Source of the DNA: Candidatus Dojkabacteria bacterium
GTDB taxonomy: Bacteria > Patescibacteria > Dojkabacteria > B142 > JAFGFJ01
Direction: 5' to 3'
Assembly: GCA_016931155.1 (NCBI GenBank)
Contig: JAFGFJ010000006.1
Location: 62,001 to 126,000, forward strand
Length of the DNA stretch: 64,000 bases
Shown: positions 1 to 8,086 of the stretch, in pieces
How the letters are laid out: each line of letters begins with the position of its first letter
How positions within the stretch are numbered: the stretch's first letter is position 1
Program-made: the position numbers and the translations under genes
The notes under the pieces: generated by a model
The model's input: only the letters and a program-made list of their open reading frames with translations
Database searches by the model: none
What the model was told of the DNA's origin: nothing

Positions 1-101
1 AAAATACATACTATAGAAATAGTGTTCATTAATACTTTCCTCATAATTCACCATTAGAATTTGCCGCCATAAGTTATAATTAAAGCCTTATTAATTGAAT
101 T

Positions 102-515
102 ATGGAAAAGAAGATTTCGATATTGCCAATAATAGTAGTATCTTTTATTCTTTTCGGAGGAATCATTGGACTTGCTCTGGCAGCAAAAAAAGAAATCTCA
201 GATGCAGACTACAGTGAGTTTATTTCCTGTCTTGCAGGAAAAGAGGCAAAACTGTACGTTAGCTCCTGGTGCTCTTTTTGTGCGAAGCAGAAAACACTAT
301 TTGGAGAACAACAGAATCAACTGACAGAAAAGGGGGTAAGTGTGTTGTGCGATGCAACTGATGGTACTGGACAGGCAGAGGAATGCAACGAAGCGGGCAT
401 ATCCGGCTATCCAACATGGATCATTGACAATGAGATGATCAGTGGGGTACAAACTTTGGAATTCATCGCAGAAAAAACAGAGTGTGCGCTACCCCAGCCT
501 GAGTCGGAAAAATAG
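102..515 (+). CDS. Membrane-tethered thioredoxin-fold protein (DsbA-like partner of VKOR)
   Basis: 137 aa. An N-terminal hydrophobic segment (about residues 6-28) anchors a thioredoxin-like domain outside the membrane. The active site is the CxxC motif W-C57-S-F-C60, and the cis-proline loop is G-Y-P104-T-W. Extra cysteines at 43, 83, 95 and 128 could form structural disulfides. The domain resembles the thioredoxin-like partner fused to cyanobacterial VKOR, and a VKOR gene follows 70 nt downstream. The likely role is oxidising cysteines in exported proteins, with reoxidation by VKOR. A TATAAT box at 75-80 fits a promoter about 20 nt before the ATG. The fold assignment is firm; the substrate is unknown. 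Confidence 0.85.
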   Translation: MEKKISILPIIVVSFILFGGIIGLALAAKKEISDADYSEFISCLAGKEAKLYVSSWCSFCAKQKTLFGEQQNQLTEKGVSVLCDATDGTGQAEECNEAGISGYPTWIIDNEMISGVQTLEFIAEKTECALPQPESEK

Positions 516-585
516 AAAAGATCTACTGAAAACCTCATTGCCAAAAATTTGCGTTAATAACTATTAAAAATTGTACGAAATACCT

Positions 586-1080
586 ATGACCATAATGGCA
601 AAGAAGAAATTCATAATACTTTTTATTCTTGTTATTATTGCTCTTTCCTCATCAATTTATGCAGTGATACTTCATTATAAAACAGATACATCAGGTAGCT
701 ATTGCAATATAAATCAGGTATTCAACTGCTCGGCAGTTGATGAGTCTGAATACTCCGAGATACTGGGGGTGCCAATTGGAGTTTTTGGAATTGCTTATTC
801 AATCTTCAATCTGACAATTCTTTTTGTCAAAAAAATCAGACCTGCATTTATTAGTAAACGAAACTATCACTATGTGCTTCAATTGAATTTATTGACAAAT
901 ACAGTTGGAATAATGGGCTCACTCGCCCTTACATTTCTACTGTTGTTCATTATTAAAGCAGTTTGCATAAATTGCATCATCTTTCATGTTGCAAATATTT
1001 GCTATACAACATTTCTCTACAAAGAGGCATTACAAAACCCTGTTGACAGAAAGGATAAAACAAACAGCAATAAAAACTAA
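586..1080 (+). CDS. Vitamin K epoxide reductase (VKOR) family protein
   Basis: About 164 aa with four to five hydrophobic helices. From the ATG at 586, loop cysteines lie at about 40 and 48, followed by a conserved N-C-S stretch, and the quinone-side active site is C127-I-N-C130 in the last helix bundle. This is the standard VKOR arrangement: electrons pass from a thioredoxin-like partner through the loop cysteines to the CxxC and then to quinone. Starts at TTG 571, ATG 586 or ATG 595 are all possible; I chose the outermost ATG. With the preceding tethered thioredoxin-fold gene it forms a two-gene disulfide-forming system. Electron acceptor and substrates are inferred. Confidence 0.88.
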   Translation: MTIMAKKKFIILFILVIIALSSSIYAVILHYKTDTSGSYCNINQVFNCSAVDESEYSEILGVPIGVFGIAYSIFNLTILFVKKIRPAFISKRNYHYVLQLNLLTNTVGIMGSLALTFLLLFIIKAVCINCIIFHVANICYTTFLYKEALQNPVDRKDKTNSNKN

Positions 1081-1170
1081 GAAGTATTTATTTACAATTA
1101 TTTTCGCAGACTGTTCAACCCTCCTTGCCATAGAGTTTTCACTGAGCTAGAATATTCAAACGCTACCCGA

Positions 1171-1827
1171 ATGGACAAACAGGAACAAAAAACAGCACAA
1201 GAAAACATTTCAAGAATTGATGAGATACAGGCAAGAATATCTGCTTATGAGGAAGCAAGAAAAGAGCTTGCCCAGGAAACCGAAACTACCATAAAAACAC
1301 TCTATAAGTGGACAGCGCCAGAAAGGGTCTTTACTCCCAAATCACGAAAATTTTTCATACTAATAGCAAGTGCTTTTGTAATTGGAATTGTAGTATCTGC
1401 TATTCTGGAAAGCCTGATGTTTATTCTTGTTTTAGTTTCTCTTCTAACACTTATCTATATAAATCACTCTGTTCCTCCAAAAGAAGCAGAATACGAAATC
1501 ACAAATAAAGGAATAAAAACGTACGGAAAAATCTTTTTATGGAAAAACGTGGAAAACTTCTGGATAACTGAAAGAGGTAATAATCTTCTTCTCAATATCA
1601 ATATTAAAGAAAGAACAGAAGATAGAATAATCCTCCTTGTTGGAACAGGAGAACCAAAAAAGATTGTTCACGGGTTAATCAAGTATATTCCTTATATGGA
1701 AAAACCTGGTAATAATTTCCTCACGAACTATATTGAAGGGAAATACATCTCCATTGTCGAATACCTTGATCTGGAAGGAATGCCGGAAGAGCGCACAAAC
1801 CTTGAACCAAAAGTCCACAGAATATAA
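1171..1827 (+). CDS. Hypothetical membrane protein with N-terminal coiled coil
   Basis: 218 aa, not recognised as a named family. Residues 1-45 are charged and heptad-like (coiled coil), two adjacent transmembrane helices span about 61-79 and 82-97, and residues 107-200 form a beta-rich soluble domain with an ITNKGI...LWKNVENFWI pattern reminiscent of bacterial PH-like domains. The two-helix hairpin followed by a PH-like domain suggests a cytoplasmic face scaffold, but this is inference. It stands alone between the VKOR pair and the tRNA genes; the tRNA-Arg promoter overlaps its 3' end. Confidence 0.65.
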   Translation: MDKQEQKTAQENISRIDEIQARISAYEEARKELAQETETTIKTLYKWTAPERVFTPKSRKFFILIASAFVIGIVVSAILESLMFILVLVSLLTLIYINHSVPPKEAEYEITNKGIKTYGKIFLWKNVENFWITERGNNLLLNINIKERTEDRIILLVGTGEPKKIVHGLIKYIPYMEKPGNNFLTNYIEGKYISIVEYLDLEGMPEERTNLEPKVHRI

Positions 1828-1848
1828 TGTTATAATTCTCATTAATTT

Positions 1849-1924
1849 GCACCTATAGCTCAATGGATAGAGCACTTCTTTGCGGAAGAAGAGGTTGTGG
1901 GTTCGACTCCCACTGGGTGCACCA
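1849..1924 (+). tRNA. tRNA-Arg (anticodon GCG), CCA encoded
   Basis: A complete 76-nt cloverleaf: acceptor GCACCTA/TGGGTGC, D-arm with GGATA (A20 is the usual ArgRS identity base), anticodon stem CTTCT/AGAAG around loop TTGCGGA, T-arm GTGGG-TTCGACT-CCCAC, discriminator A and encoded CCA. Positions 34-36 read GCG, which decodes CGC and CGU. Most bacteria use ACG (modified to ICG by TadA) here. A TATAAT at 1831-1836 is a plausible promoter. Confidence 0.95.
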
Positions 1925-1933
1925 CAAAAACTT

Positions 1934-1950
1934 GATACCGTCTCATTTTT
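1934..1950 (+). repeat. 17-bp direct repeat, copy 1 (3' flank of tRNA-Arg)
   Basis: The 17-mer GATACCGTCTCATTTTT occurs here and again identically at 2127-2143, each time shortly after a tRNA gene. The run of T suggests part of a terminator, though in this copy the hairpin arms are very short. Confidence 0.7.
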
Positions 1951-2013
1951 TGCTATATTTATCAGTACCTCTTTATCAATATTATCAGCGATATTATATA
2001 ATAATGCCACAAA

Positions 2014-2103
2014 GGAGAGGTGGCTGAGTGGTCGAAAGCGCCGCTCTCGAAAAGCGGTTCCCGGGTAACCGGGACGCGGGTTCGAATCCCGCCCTCTCCG
2101 CCA
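2014..2103 (+). tRNA. tRNA-Ser (anticodon CGA), CCA encoded
   Basis: A 90-nt class II tRNA with acceptor GGAGAGG/CCTCTCC, discriminator G and encoded CCA. The anticodon stem CCGCT/AGCGG holds loop CTCGAAA, so positions 34-36 are CGA (codon UCG). The long variable arm forms a CCCGG/CCGGG helix, and the T-arm is GCGGG-TTCGAAT-CCCGC. Its GCCA 3' end is complementary to the UGGC bulge of the T-box leader before serS at 37.4-37.7 kb. Confidence 0.96.
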
Positions 2104-2126
2104 ATTGCTACGACTGGTATTTCCGA

Positions 2127-2143
2127 GATACCGTCTCATTTTT
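2127..2143 (+). repeat. 17-bp direct repeat, copy 2 (3' flank of tRNA-Ser)
   Basis: Identical to 1934-1950. Here the preceding bases extend it to GAGA-TACCG-TCTC-ATTTTT, a small hairpin followed by T residues, which could act as a weak intrinsic terminator for the tRNA transcript. Confidence 0.6.
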
Positions 2144-2326
2144 GTCACATTTTCACATCTGATTCCAGAGTTGAATTTGATGCAGCTTATAAAGCAGCGA
2201 ATATTTTATATTTAAGACCCATTGCCCGCACTACTTGAATCCGATTATGCACATACTGAGTAAATTTTCCATTGATTCTTAAGCAGAGAAATATATCAAT
2301 ATAAACACGATAACTATACAAGATAA

Positions 2327-2335
2327 TGCTATAAT
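2327..2335 (+). promoter_or_regulatory. Extended -10 promoter (TGCTATAAT) of rodZ-like gene
   Basis: TGC-TATAAT is a perfect extended -10. It ends 4 nt before the GTG at 2340, so transcription would start at or very near the start codon, giving a leaderless mRNA. Confidence 0.6.
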
Positions 2336-2339
2336 TCCC

Positions 2340-3296
2340 GTGAGTTTTCGTCCAATAATGTACCAATATACTGCAAAAATTAAAAAAATAGGCGAACTTC
2401 TAAAGGAAAAAAGAAAAGAGAAGGGTCTGGATTTTCCTCAAATTTCAGACGTAATCAAAGTAAGGATTGAGTATCTCAAGGCTCTGGAAGAGGCAAGCTA
2501 TGACACGTTTGCCTCCGAAGTACAGCTCAAGGGTTTTCTAAATAAGTACGCAGGTTTTCTTGGTATTCCAGAAGATAAAGCAAGTGCTATGTATCGAAGA
2601 GAAAGAGAAGGATTGAAAGATGAGAGAGTAATAAGATCTCCAGTCGAATCAAAGACAGAAATGGGTTTTGTACTGACACCCAGCAAGCTGGTTGCCGCAG
2701 TAATAGCAGGAACAATCATCGCAGTACTTATTTATATAGGTACTCAGCTCAATGAAATAATTAAGCCCCCCAATCTCACAGTTAAATCACCAGTGACACT
2801 ATCAAGCGGAAACGAAGGAACCTTCACTACTGACTCAAAAAGTGTTGTCATTACAGGTGATATTGAAGTAGGAGCTACACTCTCGGTAAACGGAACAAAG
2901 GTTACAACAAATAATTTGCAAAAGTACCAAATTGAAAACCTGAATCTTTCTAAAGGTGAAAATAAGTTTGTTCTGGTTGCTGAAAGCCAGTTTGGAAGAA
3001 AATCGGAAATAACTTTGAACATACTGCTTCGATCAAGTCAGGAGACTGTCAGGATTGACGGGAGAATCATTGCAAACAAAAGAGTAGATATTCGTATAAC
3101 AACTGATGGGCAGGAAATATTTAATTCGGCACTAAACGCAGGAGAGCCACTTGATTTCACTGCAAATTCTATTGCAGAAGTATCTTCCTTAGACCTTGCA
3201 GATTTATCAATCGAAGTAAACGGAGAGAAACAGGAGACCGGAAATAGCACATCACAGATCTGGGAAGTCAAAAATGGTGTTATCGAGAAGAGATAG
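2340..3296 (+). CDS. RodZ-like HTH membrane protein
   Basis: 318 aa. Residues 15-75 form a cytoplasmic Xre/RodZ-type helix-turn-helix (GELLKEKRKEKGL...), followed by a charged linker, one transmembrane helix at about 115-135, and an extracytoplasmic part (140-318) with two beta-rich domains. This is the RodZ architecture; in RodZ the HTH binds MreB and supports cell shape. No mreB is in the window, so the role is inferred. The GTG at 2340 lies just after a perfect -10 box; ATG 2358 is the alternative start. Its 3' end overlaps the convergent gene by 17 nt. Confidence 0.75.
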   Translation: MSFRPIMYQYTAKIKKIGELLKEKRKEKGLDFPQISDVIKVRIEYLKALEEASYDTFASEVQLKGFLNKYAGFLGIPEDKASAMYRREREGLKDERVIRSPVESKTEMGFVLTPSKLVAAVIAGTIIAVLIYIGTQLNEIIKPPNLTVKSPVTLSSGNEGTFTTDSKSVVITGDIEVGATLSVNGTKVTTNNLQKYQIENLNLSKGENKFVLVAESQFGRKSEITLNILLRSSQETVRIDGRIIANKRVDIRITTDGQEIFNSALNAGEPLDFTANSIAEVSSLDLADLSIEVNGEKQETGNSTSQIWEVKNGVIEKR

Positions 3297-4257
3297 CCTT
3301 ATAGTTTTCAAGAAAATCATTAAAAGATGTGATAAGAGAATGAAGAAGCATATCTGAGGAGAAAATTCCTTTTTCAGCAAAAGTACCTGTCAGATCCCAC
3401 AATGACCTGGTATCAATGAATTTTACTTCCTCTGTCTCAGGATTAACAATTATGTTTTCTGTGTTTATAAACCAGTTTGTATTCATAATTGTTCCACCTC
3501 TTGTATCAATTACTTTTTGTTCCTGCTCAAATAGATGAAGTGCAAGAATTAAAAATACTATGAGCCTTCCATATGTTTTTTTTGTGAAATCCTCCTCAAG
3601 AAAATCCTGCAAAGTGTACCCTTCTGCCCATTCCTGGACAATATAAAAAGTTTTTTCGTACTTAGCTTTCTTCGGCTTTGAGAGAATCACATATTCTTTT
3701 ACTAAAAAATTGTAGTTTACAATATCTGTTTTTTTTATTACCTCTTTGAGCAGTTTCATTTTTTCCTCTTTCTTCCCGATAAGCCTCCAAATAAGAGAAG
3801 AGATGTCGCTTTCTTTTTTGTAGAAGTCCTTAAGCTCCTTTCGAAGTTTTTTTTGCTCTTTCCTAATAAACTGATTGTCACCAAGTACTTTCTGGTTGTC
3901 CTTAAAGTATCCAAAATACTTTGCAATAAGAAAATACTCTCTCAAATCTTTTGCTATCCTGTCAGTGGTTGGCATAATATCGTATCCGAGTGGACCAATG
4001 AACATGCTCCAGAAGTTTCGATCAAGGGGAATATCAATGTTTTCCAAAAGAGGAACACTCAAGTCTGTCCTGCCCTCTTTTATTGCCCAGGATTTTCCTT
4101 CTGACCATACACGGGTAACATATGAATGCATACCACCCTTCATTTCCTGAGATCTTTCGAATCTAAAATCAAAAGGGCTCTTTGAAGAAACCTTCAGGTT
4201 TTTCCCAACTACAAGTGTATTATCTTTCAGATATTTCTCAAATTTAGTCTTCTTCAT
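3280..4257 (-). CDS. Protein-kinase-like fold protein, possibly inactive
   Basis: 325 aa. Several kinase-like landmarks can be read: a WAIKEG stretch with K60 resembling the beta-3 lysine, a hinge-like segment at 205-220 (YIVQEWAEGYTLQDF), N268 in a TENIIV segment like the metal-binding Asn, and D282 in FIDTR like the DFG aspartate. The usual catalytic Asp five residues before the Asn is absent (Phe at 263), so it may be a pseudokinase or a distant small-molecule kinase. A long basic coiled insertion covers about 125-175. It overlaps the upstream PHP gene by 14 nt, so the two are co-transcribed. Confidence 0.55.
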   Translation of the reverse strand: MKKTKFEKYLKDNTLVVGKNLKVSSKSPFDFRFERSQEMKGGMHSYVTRVWSEGKSWAIKEGRTDLSVPLLENIDIPLDRNFWSMFIGPLGYDIMPTTDRIAKDLREYFLIAKYFGYFKDNQKVLGDNQFIRKEQKKLRKELKDFYKKESDISSLIWRLIGKKEEKMKLLKEVIKKTDIVNYNFLVKEYVILSKPKKAKYEKTFYIVQEWAEGYTLQDFLEEDFTKKTYGRLIVFLILALHLFEQEQKVIDTRGGTIMNTNWFINTENIIVNPETEEVKFIDTRSLWDLTGTFAEKGIFSSDMLLHSLITSFNDFLENYKAISSR

Positions 4258-4903
4258 AGAAAAACTGTGATAATCTTCTCCTCATTCTAATAATAGTTGG
4301 TGTAATTAAACTAAATGTTATTCTTTTTGCTTTATATCCAAACGGACTTTTAAGCGACTCCAGAAGAGTCTTGGCATCAGAAAAATCGGGTATGTCGGAA
4401 TATGCCCTTCCAAGATTTGTTTTTCTGTGGGCATCTGACGATGTTGCCTTTGCCTTATCGAATCTTTCCGCAAAAGCTTCACTCTTCATGTTACTCCTCC
4501 TCGTTCCTCTCGAATTAAAATTCTCAATAATATCAACATCTTTCATTATCTCAAGTGATCTTTTCTCCCCCAATCCGTGCCTCCATTCATCGTAAACATG
4601 CGGGAGATAAACAAGTGCCCCCTGTTTTTTTATCCTTCGAACTGTTTCTTGAATAGTTAGCCCTTTTTCAATTGGCTCTTTCATAAAAAGCCCTATTATA
4701 TGACCGGCAGAACTGGAAATTTCTTCTCCAACTATTATTTTGTCGCCATAAATTTCCTTTAGTTTCAGTGCACCATCCATTCTATTGTGATCTGTAATTG
4801 CAATTCTGTCTAATACTCCCTTATCAAATACGTCGCCTATCTGTCCAAAACTCACGCTCGAATCAAGAGAAAAATTTGTATGTACATGCAAATCGACTTT
4901 CAC
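4244..4903 (-). CDS. PHP-domain metal-dependent phosphoesterase
   Basis: 219 aa. PHP signature motifs appear in order: D-L-H6-V-H8-T, T-D38-H39-N, G-E60-E61, G-H68, P-H102 and S-S-D157-A-H159. These are the ligands of the trinuclear metal site in PHP phosphoesterases related to the HisK and YciV families. The C-terminal 40 residues are basic and partly hydrophobic. It leads an operon with the kinase-like gene. The substrate (nucleotide, sugar phosphate or oligonucleotide) cannot be told from sequence. Confidence 0.85.
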   Translation of the reverse strand: MKVDLHVHTNFSLDSSVSFGQIGDVFDKGVLDRIAITDHNRMDGALKLKEIYGDKIIVGEEISSSAGHIIGLFMKEPIEKGLTIQETVRRIKKQGALVYLPHVYDEWRHGLGEKRSLEIMKDVDIIENFNSRGTRRSNMKSEAFAERFDKAKATSSDAHRKTNLGRAYSDIPDFSDAKTLLESLKSPFGYKAKRITFSLITPTIIRMRRRLSQFFYEED

Positions 4904-4961
4904 AAATGAGAAACAGCCTAATATATGTTAGAATCCTACAGCTATAATATCAGAAAAGAAA

Positions 4962-5567
4962 ATGTTTTCTAAGCTTAAAAGTGTTTTCGAACCTTTACTT
5001 AATATTCTCATTAGACCATTCTTATGGATCAGTCCAAACGTCATGTCCATGATCGCCTTTTCCATATCTGCCGGGTCAGGAATAGCGCTGGCGATTGGAA
5101 AACCGAGGCTTGCGGCAATACTCTTTGTCGGAAATATTCTTGATTCTTTTGATGGACAAATTGCAAGAAAGACTGGAAGAGTTACTAAATTTGGAGGTCT
5201 TCTCGATACGAATCTTGACAGACTTGCAGAAGCTGTTTTCTTTTTCGGAGCTGCTTATGGAGGATATATTTCCTTTGAAATTGCCTTCATAGCAATTGTT
5301 GCAAGCGTCATGGTAAGTTTTGTTAAAGCGGTAGCAACAGCCGCAATGGGTGAAACAAAAGTTGGCACAAATGCTCTTTCTGTTGGTATTGGACAAAGAG
5401 GAGACAGGCTCTTTCTGTTATTTCTCGGAACACTATTTATTGATAGTGTAATCCCATTTACCTCCTTCAATTCACTTGAAATTATGTCGGGTCTGGTTGT
5501 ACTGACATCTGTCATTACATTCTTCTGGAGACTCATTAAGGCAAATACACTTCTCAAGGGTCAATAA
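4962..5567 (+). CDS. CDP-alcohol phosphatidyltransferase family protein
   Basis: 201 aa, about six transmembrane helices. The family motif is complete: D61-x2-D64-G65-x2-A68-R69-x8-G78-x3-D82-x3-D86, which binds metal and the CDP-diacylglycerol pyrophosphate. It transfers a phosphatidyl group to an alcohol such as glycerol-3-phosphate or inositol-phosphate, within the membrane. Which alcohol is used cannot be read from the motif; PgsA-like and inositol-phosphate-type enzymes are both possible. TATAAT at 4943-4948 is a likely -10 with a short leader. Confidence 0.88.
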   Translation: MFSKLKSVFEPLLNILIRPFLWISPNVMSMIAFSISAGSGIALAIGKPRLAAILFVGNILDSFDGQIARKTGRVTKFGGLLDTNLDRLAEAVFFFGAAYGGYISFEIAFIAIVASVMVSFVKAVATAAMGETKVGTNALSVGIGQRGDRLFLLFLGTLFIDSVIPFTSFNSLEIMSGLVVLTSVITFFWRLIKANTLLKGQ

Positions 5568-5587
5568 AGCATTACATTCTGTTTTTC

Positions 5588-7834
5588 TTACTGATCCAAT
5601 TGGAAAAGTGTCTCTTGATTTTCATTTTCCACCTCATCAACTTCAAGAATTTCTGGCACATCGATCTGAGAATTTTCTATTCTTTTGATAGCACTCTTTA
5701 TGGCTTGATAAGAGTGCTCCTCTTTAGAAAATAGACTCAGCTTTATATTTAAAAGTTCGAGAGCTTCCTCTTTCTTATTGTTTGCCGCCCAGAAATCAGA
5801 AAGAGCAACAATAGATTTCCAGTAATCCTGCCTGTAAGAATATGCAGTAATAAGCTGAATTTCTGCTGTTCCCTTATTGCCTGCTGCATTATTAATAATT
5901 CCAAGATTCAGTATCTGATCAGGATTTTTTGGATCAAGAAAGGCAGCTCTTTCAACTGCTTCAAGAAGCCTTCCTTCGTATGTATGTTCCTTTGAAAGAT
6001 TCATTAATATAGAGTAAATAGCGACTTCAGCTTCTGCCGTTTCCACACAATATGGATTTTTTTCCTTTGCCTTCACAATTTCTTCAGCAGATTTTGAGAA
6101 CAGGATGTTGCCGTTCAATTGATCGCCTTCTTTAAAAAATAGCAGACCTTTATTTAGCGCACTAAGCGCATATAACTTATGAACATGGCTTTTGCTTGAA
6201 TATTTAAGTGTCGCCTCCATATCAGACATTGAGGCATCAAAATCGGAGTTGGAAAAATGAGAAACATGACCTCTGTAATAGAGTGTTTCTGCAAAATAAT
6301 TTCTTAAAAGTAAGTACGATGAAAAACCTATCGACATAAATACCACAGAAAAAAGGAATACGGGGAAAACCTTTATTAATCTTTTACTGCTTTTAATTCC
6401 AAACACAACAATATACTTATGTGATCCCTCATGTGTCATTTTCAAAGCAACGATGGAAGCAATAAGAATCCACATAATAAAAAACATTCCTGCACTAAAA
6501 ATAGTTGCGACATGTGAGATTATTAATACTCCCAGGACAATGAACATGGACATTATCATAGGATCTCCCAACTGAGTCTTTTTCCTCCAGATCCCCGCAA
6601 GAACTGCCCAAAGTGAAGTAAATATAAAGGAATAGGCAATAAAGCCAACCATACCTGTATCATGTATTGTCCTTTCTATTTCAATTGAAGGAAGAGAGTA
6701 TTTTGTTTTCCAGAGTTCAGTTTGATTTATCTCCGCCGGCTTGTATCGAGTAAAACTGTAAGGAAATGTTTCTTGTCCTCTCCCAAAGAAGAAACTTTTA
6801 GGAAAAGGATTATTTTTCCTGTCTGACATTCCACTAATTGTTACAGCCCAGGATATGTCAGGTTTCAACGGCACCGGTTTTTCAAATCTGGAATCTACTC
6901 CAAACACCTCTCTTACTGAAGGAATGTTCGCAATAAGACCAAAAGTAACTCCAAACAACACTGTCAAAACAATAGTACCCAACTTACCACTCTTTATATG
7001 TCCCCTATTTAAGTAAATATTCAAAGAGATTCCTGCCAACGCCAACATCCAGAAAACCACGCTCTGATAACTGATATCGGCAAACGAGGATATCCCAAGA
7101 AATGCCGAACTCACCAGGATAACAGCAAAAGCAAACATCCTTGTGTAGCGACCCGCATCCCTGAGCAACCATCCGGTACCCAAAAGCAAAACAATTAACG
7201 GAATAAATGGTGCAGTGTCTGAGTTGATCAAAGAAGATATACTTGTACTTTCTAGTAAGGAGAAAACAGCATGACCAACGGAAAGATTGTTTCCAAGACC
7301 CTGAGAAATACCAAAAAATACTAATAATCCATAAAACATCATAAGTGCACTTGATCCCATAAATGAAGAAATAATCAGCTTCAAGCTTCTCGAAGTTCGT
7401 ATGTTATTTACTATTGCAAAATACAACAAAGCAAGAGTAACTGTTTGAGTAAAGCTTCCAGTTATTCTTGAGTAATAGCCAATAAGGCTGTTCGACAAAA
7501 CATCAGAAAAAATCATACTAAAACAACTGACCACTACCCACAATAGGATTGGAATATTGAGAGAGGTTTTTACCAACTTCAATTCTTTTTCCTTCAAAAT
7601 CTTTACAGCCCATAAAAAAAGTAAAGAAAGAGTCCCAAAAATTAAAACTATATTTTTCGCACTCTCAAAAGTATCAAATGTCTTCCAGGAAAATGCTACA
7701 GGAATAAGGCCTGCCATCAAGATAAGTATCCATAGGAACAGCTTATCAATCAGTGGTTTCTTTTTTGGCACATCAGCATGAGATACCTGTTCATGAGAAG
7801 TAATGGCACTAGAGGAGCGGTTTTGTGATTCCAT
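5588..7834 (-). CDS. O-antigen ligase/polymerase (Wzy_C) family protein with TPR tail
   Basis: 748 aa. About 12 hydrophobic helices occupy residues 28-490. The large external loop contains an FFFGRGQETF-type motif typical of the Wzy_C/WaaL superfamily that polymerises or ligates undecaprenyl-linked glycans. Residues 530-720 are alpha-helical TPR-like repeats (ALDPKNPDQILNLG and similar), a combination common in Gram-positive and CPR members. It probably acts in surface polysaccharide assembly. The gene stands alone on the minus strand, convergent with the CDP-alcohol transferase gene. Confidence 0.8.
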   Translation of the reverse strand: MESQNRSSSAITSHEQVSHADVPKKKPLIDKLFLWILILMAGLIPVAFSWKTFDTFESAKNIVLIFGTLSLLFLWAVKILKEKELKLVKTSLNIPILLWVVVSCFSMIFSDVLSNSLIGYYSRITGSFTQTVTLALLYFAIVNNIRTSRSLKLIISSFMGSSALMMFYGLLVFFGISQGLGNNLSVGHAVFSLLESTSISSLINSDTAPFIPLIVLLLGTGWLLRDAGRYTRMFAFAVILVSSAFLGISSFADISYQSVVFWMLALAGISLNIYLNRGHIKSGKLGTIVLTVLFGVTFGLIANIPSVREVFGVDSRFEKPVPLKPDISWAVTISGMSDRKNNPFPKSFFFGRGQETFPYSFTRYKPAEINQTELWKTKYSLPSIEIERTIHDTGMVGFIAYSFIFTSLWAVLAGIWRKKTQLGDPMIMSMFIVLGVLIISHVATIFSAGMFFIMWILIASIVALKMTHEGSHKYIVVFGIKSSKRLIKVFPVFLFSVVFMSIGFSSYLLLRNYFAETLYYRGHVSHFSNSDFDASMSDMEATLKYSSKSHVHKLYALSALNKGLLFFKEGDQLNGNILFSKSAEEIVKAKEKNPYCVETAEAEVAIYSILMNLSKEHTYEGRLLEAVERAAFLDPKNPDQILNLGIINNAAGNKGTAEIQLITAYSYRQDYWKSIVALSDFWAANNKKEEALELLNIKLSLFSKEEHSYQAIKSAIKRIENSQIDVPEILEVDEVENENQETLFQLDQ

Positions 7835-7924
7835 AACTCAAGCAGTTACATTTAAATTGTCCAATTCCTGGAAAGTTACTATGTCTTATGCTAGTACAAA
7901 ACCGAGTACTAAGTAAAGAACATT

Positions 7925-8081
7925 GGCGTTGAGATTGGTTCTAAAATTTGCAAAGAAATTGGTTATATGATTAACCACAAGAATAGTTGCAAGATTGGTG
8001 GTGAGATTAGTCTTAAGATTGGTGGTGAGATTAGTCTTAAGATCGGTGGTGAGATTAGTCTTAAGATCGGTGGTGAGATTC
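7925..8081. repeat. 24-bp tandem repeat array with degenerate left end
   Basis: Three full copies and one partial copy of a 24-bp unit (AAGATYGGTGGTGAGATTAG plus TCTT) lie at 7991-8014, 8015-8038, 8039-8062 and 8063-8081. Weaker relatives (GAGATTGGTT, GAAATTGGTT) extend left to about 7925. Units end AAGAYT...AGTCTT, so each junction holds the palindrome TCTTAAGA. The array sits between trxB and the Wzy gene, just 3' of the trxB stop. Read on the minus strand it is open for 65 codons with an LTTDLKTN repeat, but nothing else supports coding. Confidence 0.9.
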
Positions 8082-8086
8082 AATCG

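Noticed and set aside
1675..2148. Long open frames across the two tRNA genes on either strand
   Set aside because: They run through clear tRNA cloverleaves and encode the familiar spurious SRTHNL/RRGRDSNPRP-type peptides seen when tRNAs are translated.
7886..8083. A 65-codon minus-strand frame with LTTDLKTN repeats
   Set aside because: It is just the 24-bp array read in an open frame; the opposite strand is open too, and there is no promoter, ribosome site or non-repetitive coding character.
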